Of a stretch of DNA of 64,000 nt, positions 22,301 to 44,040 are shown in pieces (within the stretch, counting starts at the first letter, position 1; every line of letters starts with the position of its first letter). Below the pieces are notes generated by a model. That model was not told the DNA's origin, ran no database searches, and saw nothing but the letters and a program-made list of their open reading frames with translations. The DNA is taken from the NCBI GenBank assembly GCA_029582165.1, contig CM055868.1:13250001-13314000 (forward strand). Direction: 5' to 3'. This stretch comes from Portulaca oleracea. Lineage: Eukaryota; Streptophyta; Magnoliopsida; Caryophyllales; Portulacaceae. A program made the translations under genes and the position numbers.

Positions 22301-22420
22301 ACATATAATTATGAGAAGATCATCACTTAAAGGTGGGATGGTGACGATTCTAAGTAATGGTATGTGGTTTTAGTGGAGGAGTGTGTTAAGGAGATAGTCC
22401 TATCTTATTAATACACTTTC
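19329..22420 (+). pseudogene. L1-type LINE ORF2, right part (reverse transcriptase), decayed
   Basis: From 19340 the DNA encodes WAQRARVNSL and DNTKYFHMV, then the finger region (EEVKLALFQMNTYNSSGPNG, near 19650), and the catalytic FYADDVILFAK at about 20380-20412. KYLGVPLVSHKP follows at about 20580. Further on, 21150-21800 resembles the zinc-binding C-terminal part of plant L1 ORF2 (WYIWITKNQLVFRQN). Many stops and frameshifts. It continues the fragment at 8490-8751, from which it was split by the Harbinger insertion. The 3' end is near 22400-22640; no clear poly(A) tail, the (TA)n tract follows. A C/CA-rich run lies at 21198-21224. Confidence 0.75.
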
Positions 22421-22634
22421 TCTGTTGTTTGCTGTTTCTTGTGTTTTAAAGATCCATCACCATTTTGCTATCACTAGTGTTGGAAGGTGTTGGGTGGATT
22501 TCATATGTACGAATGTCTATTTGTTGATTTTGTATTGTTCCTCGTGTTGCCACACCCATTTTGGTTTGCTTTGGGTGTAGTTTAGATGGTCTTCCAACCA
22601 ACCCTCTATATATTTATGTTGTTAAATAATATTT

Positions 22635-22638
<4 letters not shown>

Positions 22639-22690
<52 letters not shown>
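22639..22690. repeat. (TA)26 microsatellite, left of the MITE
   Basis: Perfect TA repeat of 52 bp directly abutting the palindromic element. Confidence 0.95.
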
Positions 22691-22693
<3 letters not shown>

Positions 22694-23662
22694 ATATTGG
22701 ATTCTAATAATCCCTACCATCACAAATTGTATGGCAATAATCCCTACTATCATTTTAGATTCTGGTGGTCCAAAAAAAAATTGTATTGTAGTGGGACAAA
22801 ATCGAGTGTATACGCTAAATATCATAGATTTTGTGCTGTATTTGATTCAAAATTTTGTATAACACTTTACCACGATTTTTAATGAATTTACAGCATTTCT
22901 CCCAAATTTTTTTCAATTTTTTATGATTTTTTCAATTTTATTCCTTTTAAAAATCATAATAATTGCTCGGAATCTCAAAAAAATAATTTAAAAAATGTTT
23001 TAGTAACTACTCTTTGTTACCTATCTAGGGGTAGGAACCAAAAAAACAAAAACAATATGGGGTAGGCATGGAAAAAATAAAAAGAATGTGGTGATGGATT
23101 TGGTACCACTACAATACAATTTTTTTTTTTTACCACCAGAATTCAAAATGATAGTAGGGATTATTGCCATACAATTTGTGATAGTAGGGATTCCTAGAAT
23201 CCAATTTCCCTACTTTCAATTTGTATTCTGGTGGTAAAAAAAAATAAAATTGTATTGTAGTGGTATTTTTTTCATGCCTACTCCATATTGTTTTTGTTTT
23301 TTTGGTTCCTACCCCTAGATAGGTAATGAACTGTAGTTATTAAACATTTTTTAAATTATTTTTTTGAGATTCCGAGCAATTATTATGGTTTTTAAAAGAA
23401 ATAAAATTGAAAAAATCATAAAAAATTGAAAACAAATTGAAAAAAATTGAGAGAAATGCTGTAAATTCATTAAAAATCGTGGTAAAGTGTTATACAAAGT
23501 TTCAATCAAATGCAACACAAAATCTATGATATTTAAAGTATACTCTCAATTTTGTCCCACTACAATACAATTTTATTTTATTTTTACCATCAGAATACAA
23601 ATTGAAAGTAAGGATTATTGCCATCCAATTTGCGATAGTAGGGATTATTAGAATCCAATTTT

Positions 23663-23664
<2 letters not shown>
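22691..23664. mobile_element. Near-palindromic MITE pair between (TA)n tracts
   Basis: The left end (GGGATATTGGATTCTAATAA) and right end (inverted: GGAAAATTGGATTCTAATAA) match. The arms continue as an inverted repeat for some 450 bp each. The centre (23130-23240) contains further copies of the terminal sequence. The best reading is one ~515-bp TIR element (22691-23205) followed by a second, inverted copy lacking about 50 bp of its left end. Each end has two direct copies of AATAATCCCTAC(C/T)ATCA. There is no coding capacity. Flanking (TA)n on both sides suggests TA target duplication or association with microsatellites, as in rice Micron elements. The right edge lies about 450 bp upstream of the LARP6A start codon. 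Confidence 0.75.

Positions 23665-23700
<36 letters not shown>
23665..23700. repeat. (TA)18 microsatellite, right of the MITE
   Basis: Perfect TA repeat of 36 bp abutting the MITE. Confidence 0.95.
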
Positions 23701-23703
<3 letters not shown>

Positions 23704-23961
23704 CCCTTTTATAAAAAAACAAGATCCGTTTTTAAAATCTTTATGATATGATACGTGAGAGTTAGACACGTTAAAACGTGTGAGATGTGAGTGTGTTATG
23801 TGGGAACCATTGGACATGAACCCATGTCCATCTTAGATGAAGCGCACTTCCTACTAGAAAAATGGTATTCAAATCCTGGAAAACTGCAAAACAAGGAAAA
23901 GGAAAACAAAAAAAAATTAAGAAAACCTGACGTAGTAGTATCTTGGATTTCCAGGAGGCCC

Positions 23962-24117
23962 TATATAGATCTTCGGCAACACCCTAAAACGGAGAGAGGC
24001 GTAGACAAGGGAAGAAGAGGCCGAGTGAGCGAGTGAGACCCGGCGGGACTCGGGAGGGTTTTTGCTTTCTCTCTCTCTCTTCCTGCGCCTTCTCCCTTTC
24101 TCTCTCCTCCTGCAGCA
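23962..24117 (+). promoter_or_regulatory. LARP6A: LARP6A core promoter and 5' UTR
   Basis: TATATAG at 23962-23968, about 155 bp before the ATG, would place transcription start near 23995. The leader is pyrimidine-rich (CTCTCTCT at 24068-24080 and CTCTCTCC at 24100-24107), common in plant housekeeping genes. The ATG context is GCAATGG. Confidence 0.5.
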
Positions 24118-34580
<10,463 letters not shown>

Positions 34581-35684
34581 TGTATAAAATTGATCAAGGA
34601 ACATTTGAAGCAAAGATCAAATGACACACTGGATTTGTGTTTTTGTTTTGTGATCCAGATGGTGTGAAGAGGGAGAGCTCTTTCTCTCTTATGGAATTTG
34701 GTCAGGCTGGACTTGGAACTACTGGATGGATTGGTGATTCAGATTTTTCTTTTACTTGTATCTTGGGACAGGGTTTGCATATCTGTCCATCCATTAGCAT
34801 TATATATTTTTGGTGGGCTACACATTTTTTTTTTTTTTTTTTTGAATAGTTTGATGGGTAACTTAATGTAATCTAGACGATGGTCTACACGCACAAAATT
34901 ATCTCATACTTCTTTCTGTATGTGATGTGTGCTGAGCCACTAGTTATCTTATATGTGTGCAAAATTTGTTGTTGCATTATGTATTTTGGTAGGCAAGACC
35001 TTTTTCTTTCCTCTTTTTTGATGGGTTGATGGATTCTAATGTAATCTAGACTGGTTTATATGCAGAAATTTATCTCGGTTAAAATTTCCTGTCGTGTAGC
35101 GGTGGCGGTCAGCAAGAACAATGTCAGCAAGAACAATAACTAGGCTCTGCCTTAATCAGTGGGGATGGTCAATGGTGCTGAGCTCCCAAATGAACTAATG
35201 ACGTTGGGTCATTGACCCTGAGGGATGGTTTTAGAAGTTGATTGAGCATCATAGAGGACAATTAGGTTCTAATTCGTGACCCTCCCCTTCTCTCTTCACG
35301 CCACACCTAGAAACAAAAGAGGATTGGCAGGGAAAGGGCGACAATAGGGTGGCTGGTGTATGTTTGGGCAACGCCGATAGGTGGTTTGGACGGTGATCGG
35401 AGCGACCTGATGGCATTCTTGCTGGTTCCAGCGATGCGAAATATGGGTGCAAACAGGAGAGAAAAAGGGGTGGATTTTCTAGGTGTTTTAAGTGATGATA
35501 CTGGCTGTTTTTCGACAACTAGGTGGGTGACTAAATGATTGGTGGTGTATGGAGGTGGTGATCATGGCAGATGTAGCAGTTTGATCTAGTTGAGTTGGTT
35601 AACTAGAATTCGTTCCAAATGCATTGAAACACCAAATATTAACTAAAGATTTTGGTGGGCTCCCCTTAATTTATTCTATTTTGT
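34581..35684. other. LARP6A 3' UTR and downstream non-coding DNA
   Basis: An imperfect tandem duplication covers about 34797-34905 and 34975-35075: both copies share CATTAT..ATTTTGGT, a T-rich run, TTGATGG, and TAATGTAATCTAGAC followed by AAATT(A/T)ATCTC. Poly(A) sites of LARP6A may lie in either copy. Nothing recognisable in 35085-35684. Confidence 0.5.
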
Positions 35685-36535
35685 CAGACTTAGACCGGTC
35701 ATTGAACCGGTTGGCCTAGTGAGTCGATTTATCAATTGCTCGAACTAGTTTAACCGGGTTAGACTGGTTGACCCGGTCACTGACTGGCTACAACTGGCAT
35801 GGCTTGATCATGGTAGAAATTTTTTTCATATAATTAAAAAATATCATTAAAACGAAAAACTAAATTAAAATTTAATTAAACAATATTTAAATATTATTTT
35901 TTTCGAATTCTTAGGTTGGACATTGGATGATGGGGATTGGGAAGGGACAATGAAAAAGTACCAACAAAAAATCAATTAAAAAACGATATTTTCATATCAA
36001 AATCTAGCCTAACATGACTTTTTTATTCTTTTGCTCCTCCGCTGCTTCTTATTCTTTTGCTCATCCTTCGTGCTTCACTCCCTCTCTCCTCGAAATAGAC
36101 GTCGCCACTTCTTCAATACTCAATTTCTTCATCCTTCCTCTCTCCATCTTTCTATCTCTTAGAATTTAGAAGAAGTTACATTTATCCCCCTTCTACTTCA
36201 ACAATTTTCTTCACCTATTCTCTTTATCTCTCTCTCTCTTTTTGGTAACCCATAAACCATAACAATTTCTTAGAGTAGGGCAATAAATACAACCATACAG
36301 GTATGAGCAGAGAAGGAGAAATGAAGTAGGGTTTGTAAGGGAGAAAACCAACTTATTAGTAAAAGTAAACGGTTTGGCTGCGTTTTACTGGGTCAGTCGA
36401 GCTGCCCAGTTTGAGCTGGTTTTTCACGGTTGGACCAGTGTAGTGGGTGAAAATAAAACCGAACTGGCCAGATGTCCGATTCATGGTTCAACCGTCCAGT
36501 CTGATTCGGTTTTAATAACATTGCTTTTAGTCGAC
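35685..36535. mobile_element. Fold-back non-autonomous element with ACCGGTT-rich ends (tentative)
   Basis: The left side (35690-35800) is full of GACCGGTCA, GAACCGGTTGG and AACCGGGTT words. The right side (36370-36525) has related words in opposite sense and ends, inverted, as AGCAATGTTATTAAAACCG. This pattern is common in non-autonomous plant DNA transposons. The interior is AT/CT-rich with no gene. Terminal repeats are degenerate and no target duplication was identified. Confidence 0.4.
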
Positions 36536-37903
36536 CATGGCATTAAAACAAGAAGACAAGATGGGTACCGCTTTTTCTTGGGCTAGCTGCAAAAGACTTG
36601 AAAAGAAGGTGAGACGAGAAAGAGAAATAAAGTTGGAACTGTATTAGTCTTGGCACTTGTCCTCTATCTAGGTTATAATGTGTCAACTATATCTTGTGAG
36701 CTTAACTTTGGAGTAGCCATGAGTGGAAGTAAAGTCTATAACTTGAGAAGACGGAGGAAAATGAGGAGAAAGTGTCAACTATGTTCGGTGTTAAACCATG
36801 GTTGTCAATAGTGTAACCATAGACTGGTGTCCATGACATCCATGGTTGATAGTATTGACAACTATAGTTTAGAACAACACCCTCATTTGCCCCTGATCTA
36901 CGCCAAAACAATGTATATATATAGCAAATTGCATTGACCGACAACCTTCACTGGCCATCTCCTGGTGTCGCCCTGAACCTTCATCTGTCACCCTATTTCC
37001 GCCCTTTGGCTGCCAATCCTCCACTCTATTTCTTGAAGGGCGTGAAGAGAGATAAAGGGGGAGAGTCACCAATTGGAGCCTCATTTTCCTCCATGGTACT
37101 TTATAGTCAATTAGTTTCTTGGGTCATCCCTTAGGGTCATTAACCTAATGAAATGTCCATGTTTTCCTACTCAAGTTAGAGTTGATTGCCCTTAGCCTCA
37201 CAAAGGTAAAAAGGCCCCTAATCAGCTGATTGCTTGACGTGTTAAACCTTAACAATTTGGATCAATTCAACTTGGAGGTTGGAACTAGTGCCCGGGGTAG
37301 TTTGGGCGAAGGCCTTACTTGCTTGAACGATATTTAACCTTTCCACGTGGTGATCCGATCAAATTGGGCGAATTTGAGATGTCATTAAATCGTTATAGAG
37401 ATTCCCAGGCTAATTTGATCTGGTGAGCTTGCTCAGATGAATCGTCAATTTCAATCGGGGATCCTTTATGGTTGTGTGACTTGTGTTGTACACAACTCAT
37501 AGTGGACTTAATAATCGAATTGAAATTTTGGTCCAAGCCAATACTTTGATTGGTTACTTTTTTTTTATCAAATGGTTGAATTTAATTGAGTGCAAAAATA
37601 GGGCATTTTAAATAATGTCATTAACATTTTCTCCAAAATTGGGTTCCGTCAACCCAAACCTGAACGACAGAAATGACGAACCTAAATTTCATCCAAAATC
37701 GCATCCATTTTAATTTTGTGGTCTAATTAAATTTGATCAAAAAATAATGTCAAAAATCCAGTTATTTTGGGTTAGTCATTAGTCATCAAACTTTTACTGG
37801 CGCTAGGGAAGACCCAGAAAAATTCTAGAGTTTAGTGTGCAATGTTAATATATCTGACTTTTCTTTAATAATTTAAATTTTCATTTTAGTTTATCTTTTA
37901 AAA
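36536..37903. other. Non-coding, nothing recognised
   Basis: Short open frames of at most 80 codons, none with a recognisable domain. An inverted pair ACCATGGTTGTCAATA / TATTGACAACTATAG-like sequence occurs near 36793-36866. Confidence 0.5.
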
Positions 37904-37935
37904 TTATATATTATATATATTATATTATATTATAT

Positions 37936-37978
<43 letters not shown>
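37904..37978. repeat. TA-rich microsatellite
   Basis: TTATA variants pass into perfect (TA)n up to 37977. Confidence 0.9.
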
Positions 37979-37982
<4 letters not shown>

Positions 37983-38285
37983 GAGAATGAGTTTTTGGTG
38001 AGAATGTGAGAAGGATGGTTAACAACAATTAGATTTAGGATCAAGGGCCATAATTAACTCACTAATTCTCCTTTAATTTCAAACCCCCTCACGTGACTTT
38101 AAGCAGCCAAAAAAAAAGCTGATTTATCATTATTGTGCTTTGGGAACCTTCACGCGTGAGAGAATTGAAGACAGCTGATCATGTCTGTTCAAAACGAAAA
38201 GAAGAGAGCAACGCAAATGAACGCAGCAGAGAGATATCAGAGAGATATCAATGGCGATTCATCAACAACATCACCCAAACTGATC

Positions 38286-38480
38286 GGAACATGATGATCA
38301 TGGTGATCTTTTGATCATAGTGAACCTGATGAACATGATGATCATCATGATAACTTGATCACAGTAAATCTAATGAACATGATGAACATGATGATCATGA
38401 TGATCACTTGATCATAGTAAATCTGATGATCATGATGATCATGATGATCATGATGATCACTTGATCACTTGATCACTTGA
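38286..38480. repeat. GATCATGAT minisatellite
   Basis: A 9-bp unit GATCATGAT and the variants CACTTGATCA and GAACATGAT recur through the interval, tightest at 38425-38480. TGATCA and ATGATCAT are self-complementary, so the tract can form many small hairpins. The units lie just upstream of the second LINE. Confidence 0.8.
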
Positions 38481-38644
38481 ACATGATTATTGAAAACAAA
38501 ACGTTTTTCTGGGTTGGAGATAGAGACCAGAATTTGATGATCATTTGGTCAGTACTTAATGCCCATTTAGTTCGAACATCATGTCCTTGTTGATTTAATA
38601 CGACGCAAGTTTGCTTTGAACTTGATGTCCATTTGATTTACACT

Positions 38645-41600
38645 GTCAAATGTATGGGCATGAGACCGAGACGTGTAGGAAGATATTGGGAGTAAAGCAG
38701 GTCTGGCAGCCCAAACAAGCTCAACCACCAAACTCAGAACCGAGAGTGGATGAACACGGCTTTATAAGGCCCTCCAAAACTGCAGCAAAACAGAAATCTT
38801 CACCTGCACCAACGTGCGATCCGGCTAGAGGCAATAATTTTGAAATTTTAAGCCAACACTCAGAGCACAGTGATGATGATGTTGTTGATGAAATTCCCTC
38901 TACTCCTCATTCCTCCTCCAATGTCAAACATCATGGGTTGGAATGTTCACGGACTCAATAGTCTGACCAAGCAAGAAGATCTTCGGATCTTCTTGCACTC
39001 TCAAAGAGTGGGGTTGGTGGCCCTCTTTGAGACTAAAGTACACCGTAACAATGTCGAAGATGTACAAAATCACTTATTCTGGTCTTGGCGTTCAGCTACG
39101 AATGCGGATCAATGCACCAAGATTCGTATTTGGGTGGCATGGAAGCCTGATCTGTACCATGTTGAGGTCTTAACCTTGACAAATCAGATCCTCCACATGA
39201 AGACTACTCTTATACAGTCCAATAAATCATTCTACCTCACATGGGTCTATGGTAGCAACTGTGCATCTAAAAGAGCACTCCTTCGGGACGATCTTCGCTC
39301 AATAGCCGCTACCATCACTCCCTGGGGAATCCAAGGAGACTTCAACTCTACTACTTGTGAAGAAGATCGTATTGGTGGTGCCGCAGTCGAAGCTTTCACT
39401 ACTGCACCATTCTCACAGTGTATTCTTGGTTGCGCCTTGGAAGAGCCGTCATACTATGCACTTATTATACTTGGACTAACAACCATGTGAGATCTCGGCT
39501 CGACAGGTTCTTCATCAACCAACACTGGTATGGTCTGGATTTCCTCACTCATGTTCATTATCAGACATCCTGTCTCTTTAATCATTCCCCGCTAATAATC
39601 TCCTTTATTGATGAGACTCGGCCAAAACCTTCCTTCTCATTTTGTGATATGTGGAGCACCTCCGAGGAATTCCCGAATATCGTGAATACAGCTCTCAGAT
39701 CCTCCCCTAGGGGGTACAGAATGTACCAACTGGCCTCTTGCCTCAGACAGATGCGCCCGGCTTTCCGGCGGCTAAACAGGGATAATTTTGCGGATATACA
39801 TAACCGGGAGATTTTGGAGCGCCAAAGCCTCCAAACTGTGCAAGAGCAGCTGGAGGCTGACCCCACCAACCAGAAAATCATAGAGCAGGGGAAAGAGGCC
39901 CGCATGCACTATTGCTACATTCTAAAGTCCGCTCTTCTCCTCAAACATCAGCAGAGCAAAATGGAATGGTCAAAACTTGGTGACTCTTGCTCCAGGTTAT
40001 TTTTTGCTAAGCTCAGGCAAAGGAGAGCTCACTCCTTTGTCTTTAGCCTCCAAAATGAAAGCGGCACGGAAGTAAGAGGCTTTGAGGCGGTGACAAATCT
40101 ATTGACAGAATACTACCAAAATCTGCTCGGTGCACAAACTGATGAGGGCAGCCCCATCAACTCGGATGTCATCGCTATGGGACCTATGCCAACAGCAACA
40201 GCGCAAATACACATGTCTCGGCCTATTACGTAAGACAAGATCAAGAAAGCAATGTTCTCAATTCCGAACACCAAAACCCCCGGCCCCGACGGTTACTCAA
40301 GCGGGTTTTACAAAGCCTGTTGGGACAAAATTGGCCCCCTAGTAGTGGCAGCAGCTCGGGAGTTCTTCACAAAAGGAAAGATGCTGAAGGAATTTAATGC
40401 CACTACCCTCGTCCTAATACCGAAGGTCCCAAATCTAGCAAGCCCAACGGACTTCCGTCCCATCTCGTGCTGCAACACTTTTTACAAGTGCGTCTCCAAA
40501 ATCCTCGCTAATAGGATCAAAGAGGCTCTCCCGGACCTGATTAACCTTAGCGAAGGTGCCTTTATGCCAGGCCGAGAACTGTTGCATAATGTTCTTCTCT
40601 GTCAGGAAGTTGCCCGGGGTTACTCTAGGGGCACCATTTCCCCGAGATGCATGATGAAGATCGACTTGCGAAAGGCTTTTGACTCCGTCCATTGGAAGTT
40701 CATCATAGAAATGCTCAAAAACTTGAACTTCCCGGAGTGGCTGGTAAACTGTGTCCAAGCTGCGTCACGACGCCTACCTTTTCTCTTAGGCTAAATGTAA
40801 TCAACTCGGACCAGTTTAGCGGCGGCCACGGTCTATGACAAGGTGACCCAATCTCGCCCCACCTGTTTATCATCACTATGGAGTACCTCTCAAGATCAAT
40901 TGCTCTCCTCGCAAAGGAAGGATTTCACTTTCATCCAAAATACAAAGACCTTAAACTCACCCATCTCATGTTTGCGGATGACCTCATCCTCTTCTCAGCG
41001 GCGAAACATTCTGACATCCGATGCCTCATGAATTCGTTTGACCATTTCTCCTCGGTCACCGGGCTTCAAGCGAATCAGCAGAAATCCGAGGTGGTCTTTG
41101 GAGGAACCACAAGTGAGCTTGCTGAAGAACTCCGACAACTCACACGCTTCTCTCAAGGCTCGCTTCCCTTCAAATATTTGGGAATACCCATATCCTCGTG
41201 CAATCTCACAAAGAATGACTGCCAGCTTCTGGTTGACAAAATCCTTTCCTGAATCAAGATATGGTCTTCGAGAGGCATTTCTTATGCGGGCAGAACCATT
41301 CTCATTAACTCCGTCCTGATGGGAGTATATGGCTTCTGGGCAAGAATCTTCATTCTCCCAAAATCAGTCCTGGAAGCAATCAATAATCACTGCCGCAATT
41401 TCTTATGGGGAGCGCATGCTAGTTACTCCAAACCACCGGCCGTCTCCTGGCTATCGTCCTACAAGCCAAAGAATTGTGGGGGGCTGGGCCTTCGAAATCT
41501 GGAATACTGGAACAGAGCCAACATTGCTAGGTTGGTGTGGGACATCCAAAATAAAAAAGACGCCCTTTGGATCCAATGGATCCATGCTAGATATATCAAG

Positions 41601-42405
41601 AACGCCAGCTGGTGGGACTACACCCCGCCATACGACACTTGCCCCTGTTTCAAACACTTATGCTCCGTCAAAGACGAGGTTAAATGAGGGTGTTCTCCGG
41701 ACCAAAAATGGAGGTGGCACTCAACTCTAGATGGAGGATATAAGGTAGCACACAGATACAGGTGGATGCTCAACTGCTCTCAACTTACAGAATCATGGAC
41801 GAGCATCCCTTTGAACAGCTTAACCATCCCACGACACAGTTTCATCACCTGGATGCAACTTCTTGGGAAGCTCCCGGTGCGGGCTCGTACTAACAAATGG
41901 AACCCAGAATCCGAGAGAGCATGTGCAATCCGCAACAACGGGGACGAGACCTTGGAACATCTCTTCTCAGGTTGCCCTGGCGCCTCGGCAATCAAAACAG
42001 AGGTGGCCACCTGGATAGATGCCCCTCATCTTGCTACGAACAAATTGACAGAATGGGTCTGTTGGCTTCTCCATGACCATGTCATGCGAAAAATTGGTAT
42101 CCTCCACAAAGCTCTATCCTCCACAAAGCTCTATTCTGCACAGTGATCTACCACATTTGGAAGTATAGAAACAACCTCATTCACAATAGGAGGGACATGG
42201 GGCTTGCTACCGTCGTCTGAAACATCAAAACCGACATCCGATACAGAGTGATTTCTATGTCTTAGGGTAGAAAGAAATTTCATAGTATCATGAATGTAGT
42301 ATGTAAAAACAGAGTTTGAGCTTGGGCCTCGCTGCCCTCCTCCTCCTCTTGTATAGTTTTCTCTTATTATAAAATCTCACGTTTTTTGCTCTGCCAAAAA
42401 AAAAA
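38645..42405 (+). mobile_element. L1-type LINE 2, 5'-truncated, inactive
   Basis: Begins in the end of ORF1 (a zinc-knuckle remnant YGHETETC near 38650). It then runs through endonuclease, reverse transcriptase and the C-terminal zinc-binding part of ORF2 and ends in an A-rich tail (about 42397-42405), followed by (TA)n. Most of ORF1 and the 5' UTR are missing. Frames are broken in at least five places. It is better preserved than LINE 1 and GC-richer than its surroundings. Target duplications cannot be judged because TA-rich DNA lies on both sides. Confidence 0.85.
38918..42146 (+). pseudogene. LINE 2 ORF2: endonuclease and reverse transcriptase
   Basis: The endonuclease (APE type) starts MSNIMGWNVHGLNS near 38918, with ALFETKVH and QGDFNSTTCEEDRIGG; after a frameshift near 39470 comes RLDRFFINQHW and NHSPLIISF. 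The linker has NFADIHNREILERQSLQTV and WSKLGDSCSRLFFAKLRQRR. Reverse transcriptase: TPGPDGYSSGFYKACW (about 40270), LVLIPKV, FRPISCCNTFYK, then MKIDLRKAFDSVHW (about 40650), a frameshift near 40790, LTHLMFADDLILFS (catalytic FADD, about 40975) and PFKYLGIPIS. The zinc-binding part lies at 41319-42146 (CGGLGLRNLEYWN, then ETLEHLFSGCPGA). Lesions include the shift near 40790 and stops near 40233, 41250 and 41687. Confidence 0.88.
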
Positions 42406-42410
42406 TTTTA

Positions 42411-42670
42411 TATATATATATATATATATATGTATATGTATGTATGTATGCACGCACACAAACTCTAGAATTTGCATTTGAAACCGTACCGTCTTCAATT
42501 ACCTATCCAACACAGTTGTCATGCGAGGAGTGGATAGGCTTGGCTTAGCGATGGTGTCCATGGAAAGGAACCAAAGACTGGCGAGAAGGAACAGAGAAAT
42601 CGATCGGCGAAAACTACAAAGCGACAATAGCTTACGGGAAGAACTAGTCCGCTGCTTCTTTATTTGTTTG

Positions 42671-42704
<34 letters not shown>

Positions 42705-43886
42705 GTGATGTGGATTATCAGCATGGAGATGCAGGTCCATCTAGCCATCAACATTTTGAATGAATGGCCAAGCAAAGTAACCAAACACATCATTAATTAT
42801 CTTGATTCCATAGCAATAACATATGTATGTATAGGCCTACCCGTAATTTTGACTATGGTCTTTCATTGTCCCCAGTTTCTAAAATCTTCACTTTCAAGTC
42901 TCTTATGTTGTACATCCATGCATGTTCTACTTAACAGGATGACAATAAATGGTAGGATCGAGAATTCAAATATAAAATCACTCGTTAGTAATTGAATCTA
43001 GATTGAATGAATTTAATATTGTAGCGGAAGCCAACAAGATAATAACTTTAGAGATGTAGGTATTGAGAAAATAAACAAGAGAACAATATACCAGTAATGA
43101 AAACAAGATTTTTACGTGAAAACCCAATGCGGGAAAAAAACCACGGGAAGCAAGATAAAATCCACTATAATTGGAGAGATTACAAAGGGTATCCCAAACA
43201 GCTTTTAATTAACACCACGAGATCAAAAATGAAAGATCTCAAATGGTTGTAAGTTATAAAACAAAAGGAGTAGACATATGTCAAAGTAAGGGTAACAAGA
43301 TAATTTAGCCACACCAAACTAGGTTGAATACCCTAGCATTCATAGCTAACTCAAGTAACCCTAGAATAGTCTTCTAGCCGCAATCAACTGTTTGGAGACC
43401 AAGTAGTCTCAATGATAAAAAGGAAATAATTATTTATTTCCAAAACTTGAGTATGAATGGAATTTGGAAACTGCCAAATAGAGAAAGTTTGACGAAATTA
43501 GGCTTTGTTGTTCGTTAAATTAAAATATATAAGCGTGTGTACACATTGTTGTGCATTTTTGGACGGTGACAAATAATTGAGCTGGAAACGAACTTCGAAC
43601 TCATGACTCTGCTCAAGGATAGTCGACCTTGAGGTGTGCATGCATAGGATTTTTGGTCTTTTACGTAAACTTTGTATGGCTTTGACGCACCCTTTTACAT
43701 GTAGTTGCACGACTAAGGTTTTAATCCATTTTTACATAGAAAATTGTACATGTATGGGCTAGAGTTTGCATGTGAGTTTTGCATGCGGATATTTTACATG
43801 GACTTATGCATGTAGAGTGCATGCATGCAAGTATTTAGGTTTTGGTCCCCCTTATTTACCTATTTTCTAACTAAAATACATAAAAA
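42411..43886. other. Non-coding with microsatellites and LTR-like sequence
   Basis: (TA)n/(TATG)n at 42411-42450 and (CT)n at about 42671-42703. 43000-43450 (GTAGCGGAAGCC, TTTTTACGTGAAAACCC) looks like LTR or leader sequence of a copia element, but no termini or coding parts were found. From 43740, repeated TGCATG words occur in a TG-rich tract. Confidence 0.45.
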
Positions 43887-44040
43887 CACTACTAGAAAAC
43901 AGCAAATTTCCTACTGCAATTTTCCCATCGAACAACTACAGTGGGAAATCTCCCACTATTTTCCACTGTTTAATATTTCCCACATTTTCCCCACTGGTAG
44001 AATTGTGATGGGAAATTTCCCACTTATTTCCCACAAACCA
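43887..44040 (+). mobile_element. CACTA transposon terminus
   Basis: Begins CACTACTAGAAAACAGC, the characteristic terminal inverted repeat of plant CACTA (En/Spm) elements. It is followed by many direct and inverted subterminal copies of GTGGGAAAT / ATTTCCCAC between 43920 and 44035, which would be transposase-binding repeats. No opposite terminus (CTAGTAGTG) was found downstream, so the element is truncated or its other end is unrecognised. Confidence 0.65.

Noticed and set aside
22586..22882. Open frames with YIYIYI runs and repeated DSNNPY, also at 23590-23817
   Set aside because: TA repeat and MITE terminal repeats read as protein; no domain and both strands are equally open.
38286..38480. 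CRISPR-like array
   Set aside because: A simple plant minisatellite with contiguous units and no unique spacers; the genome is eukaryotic.
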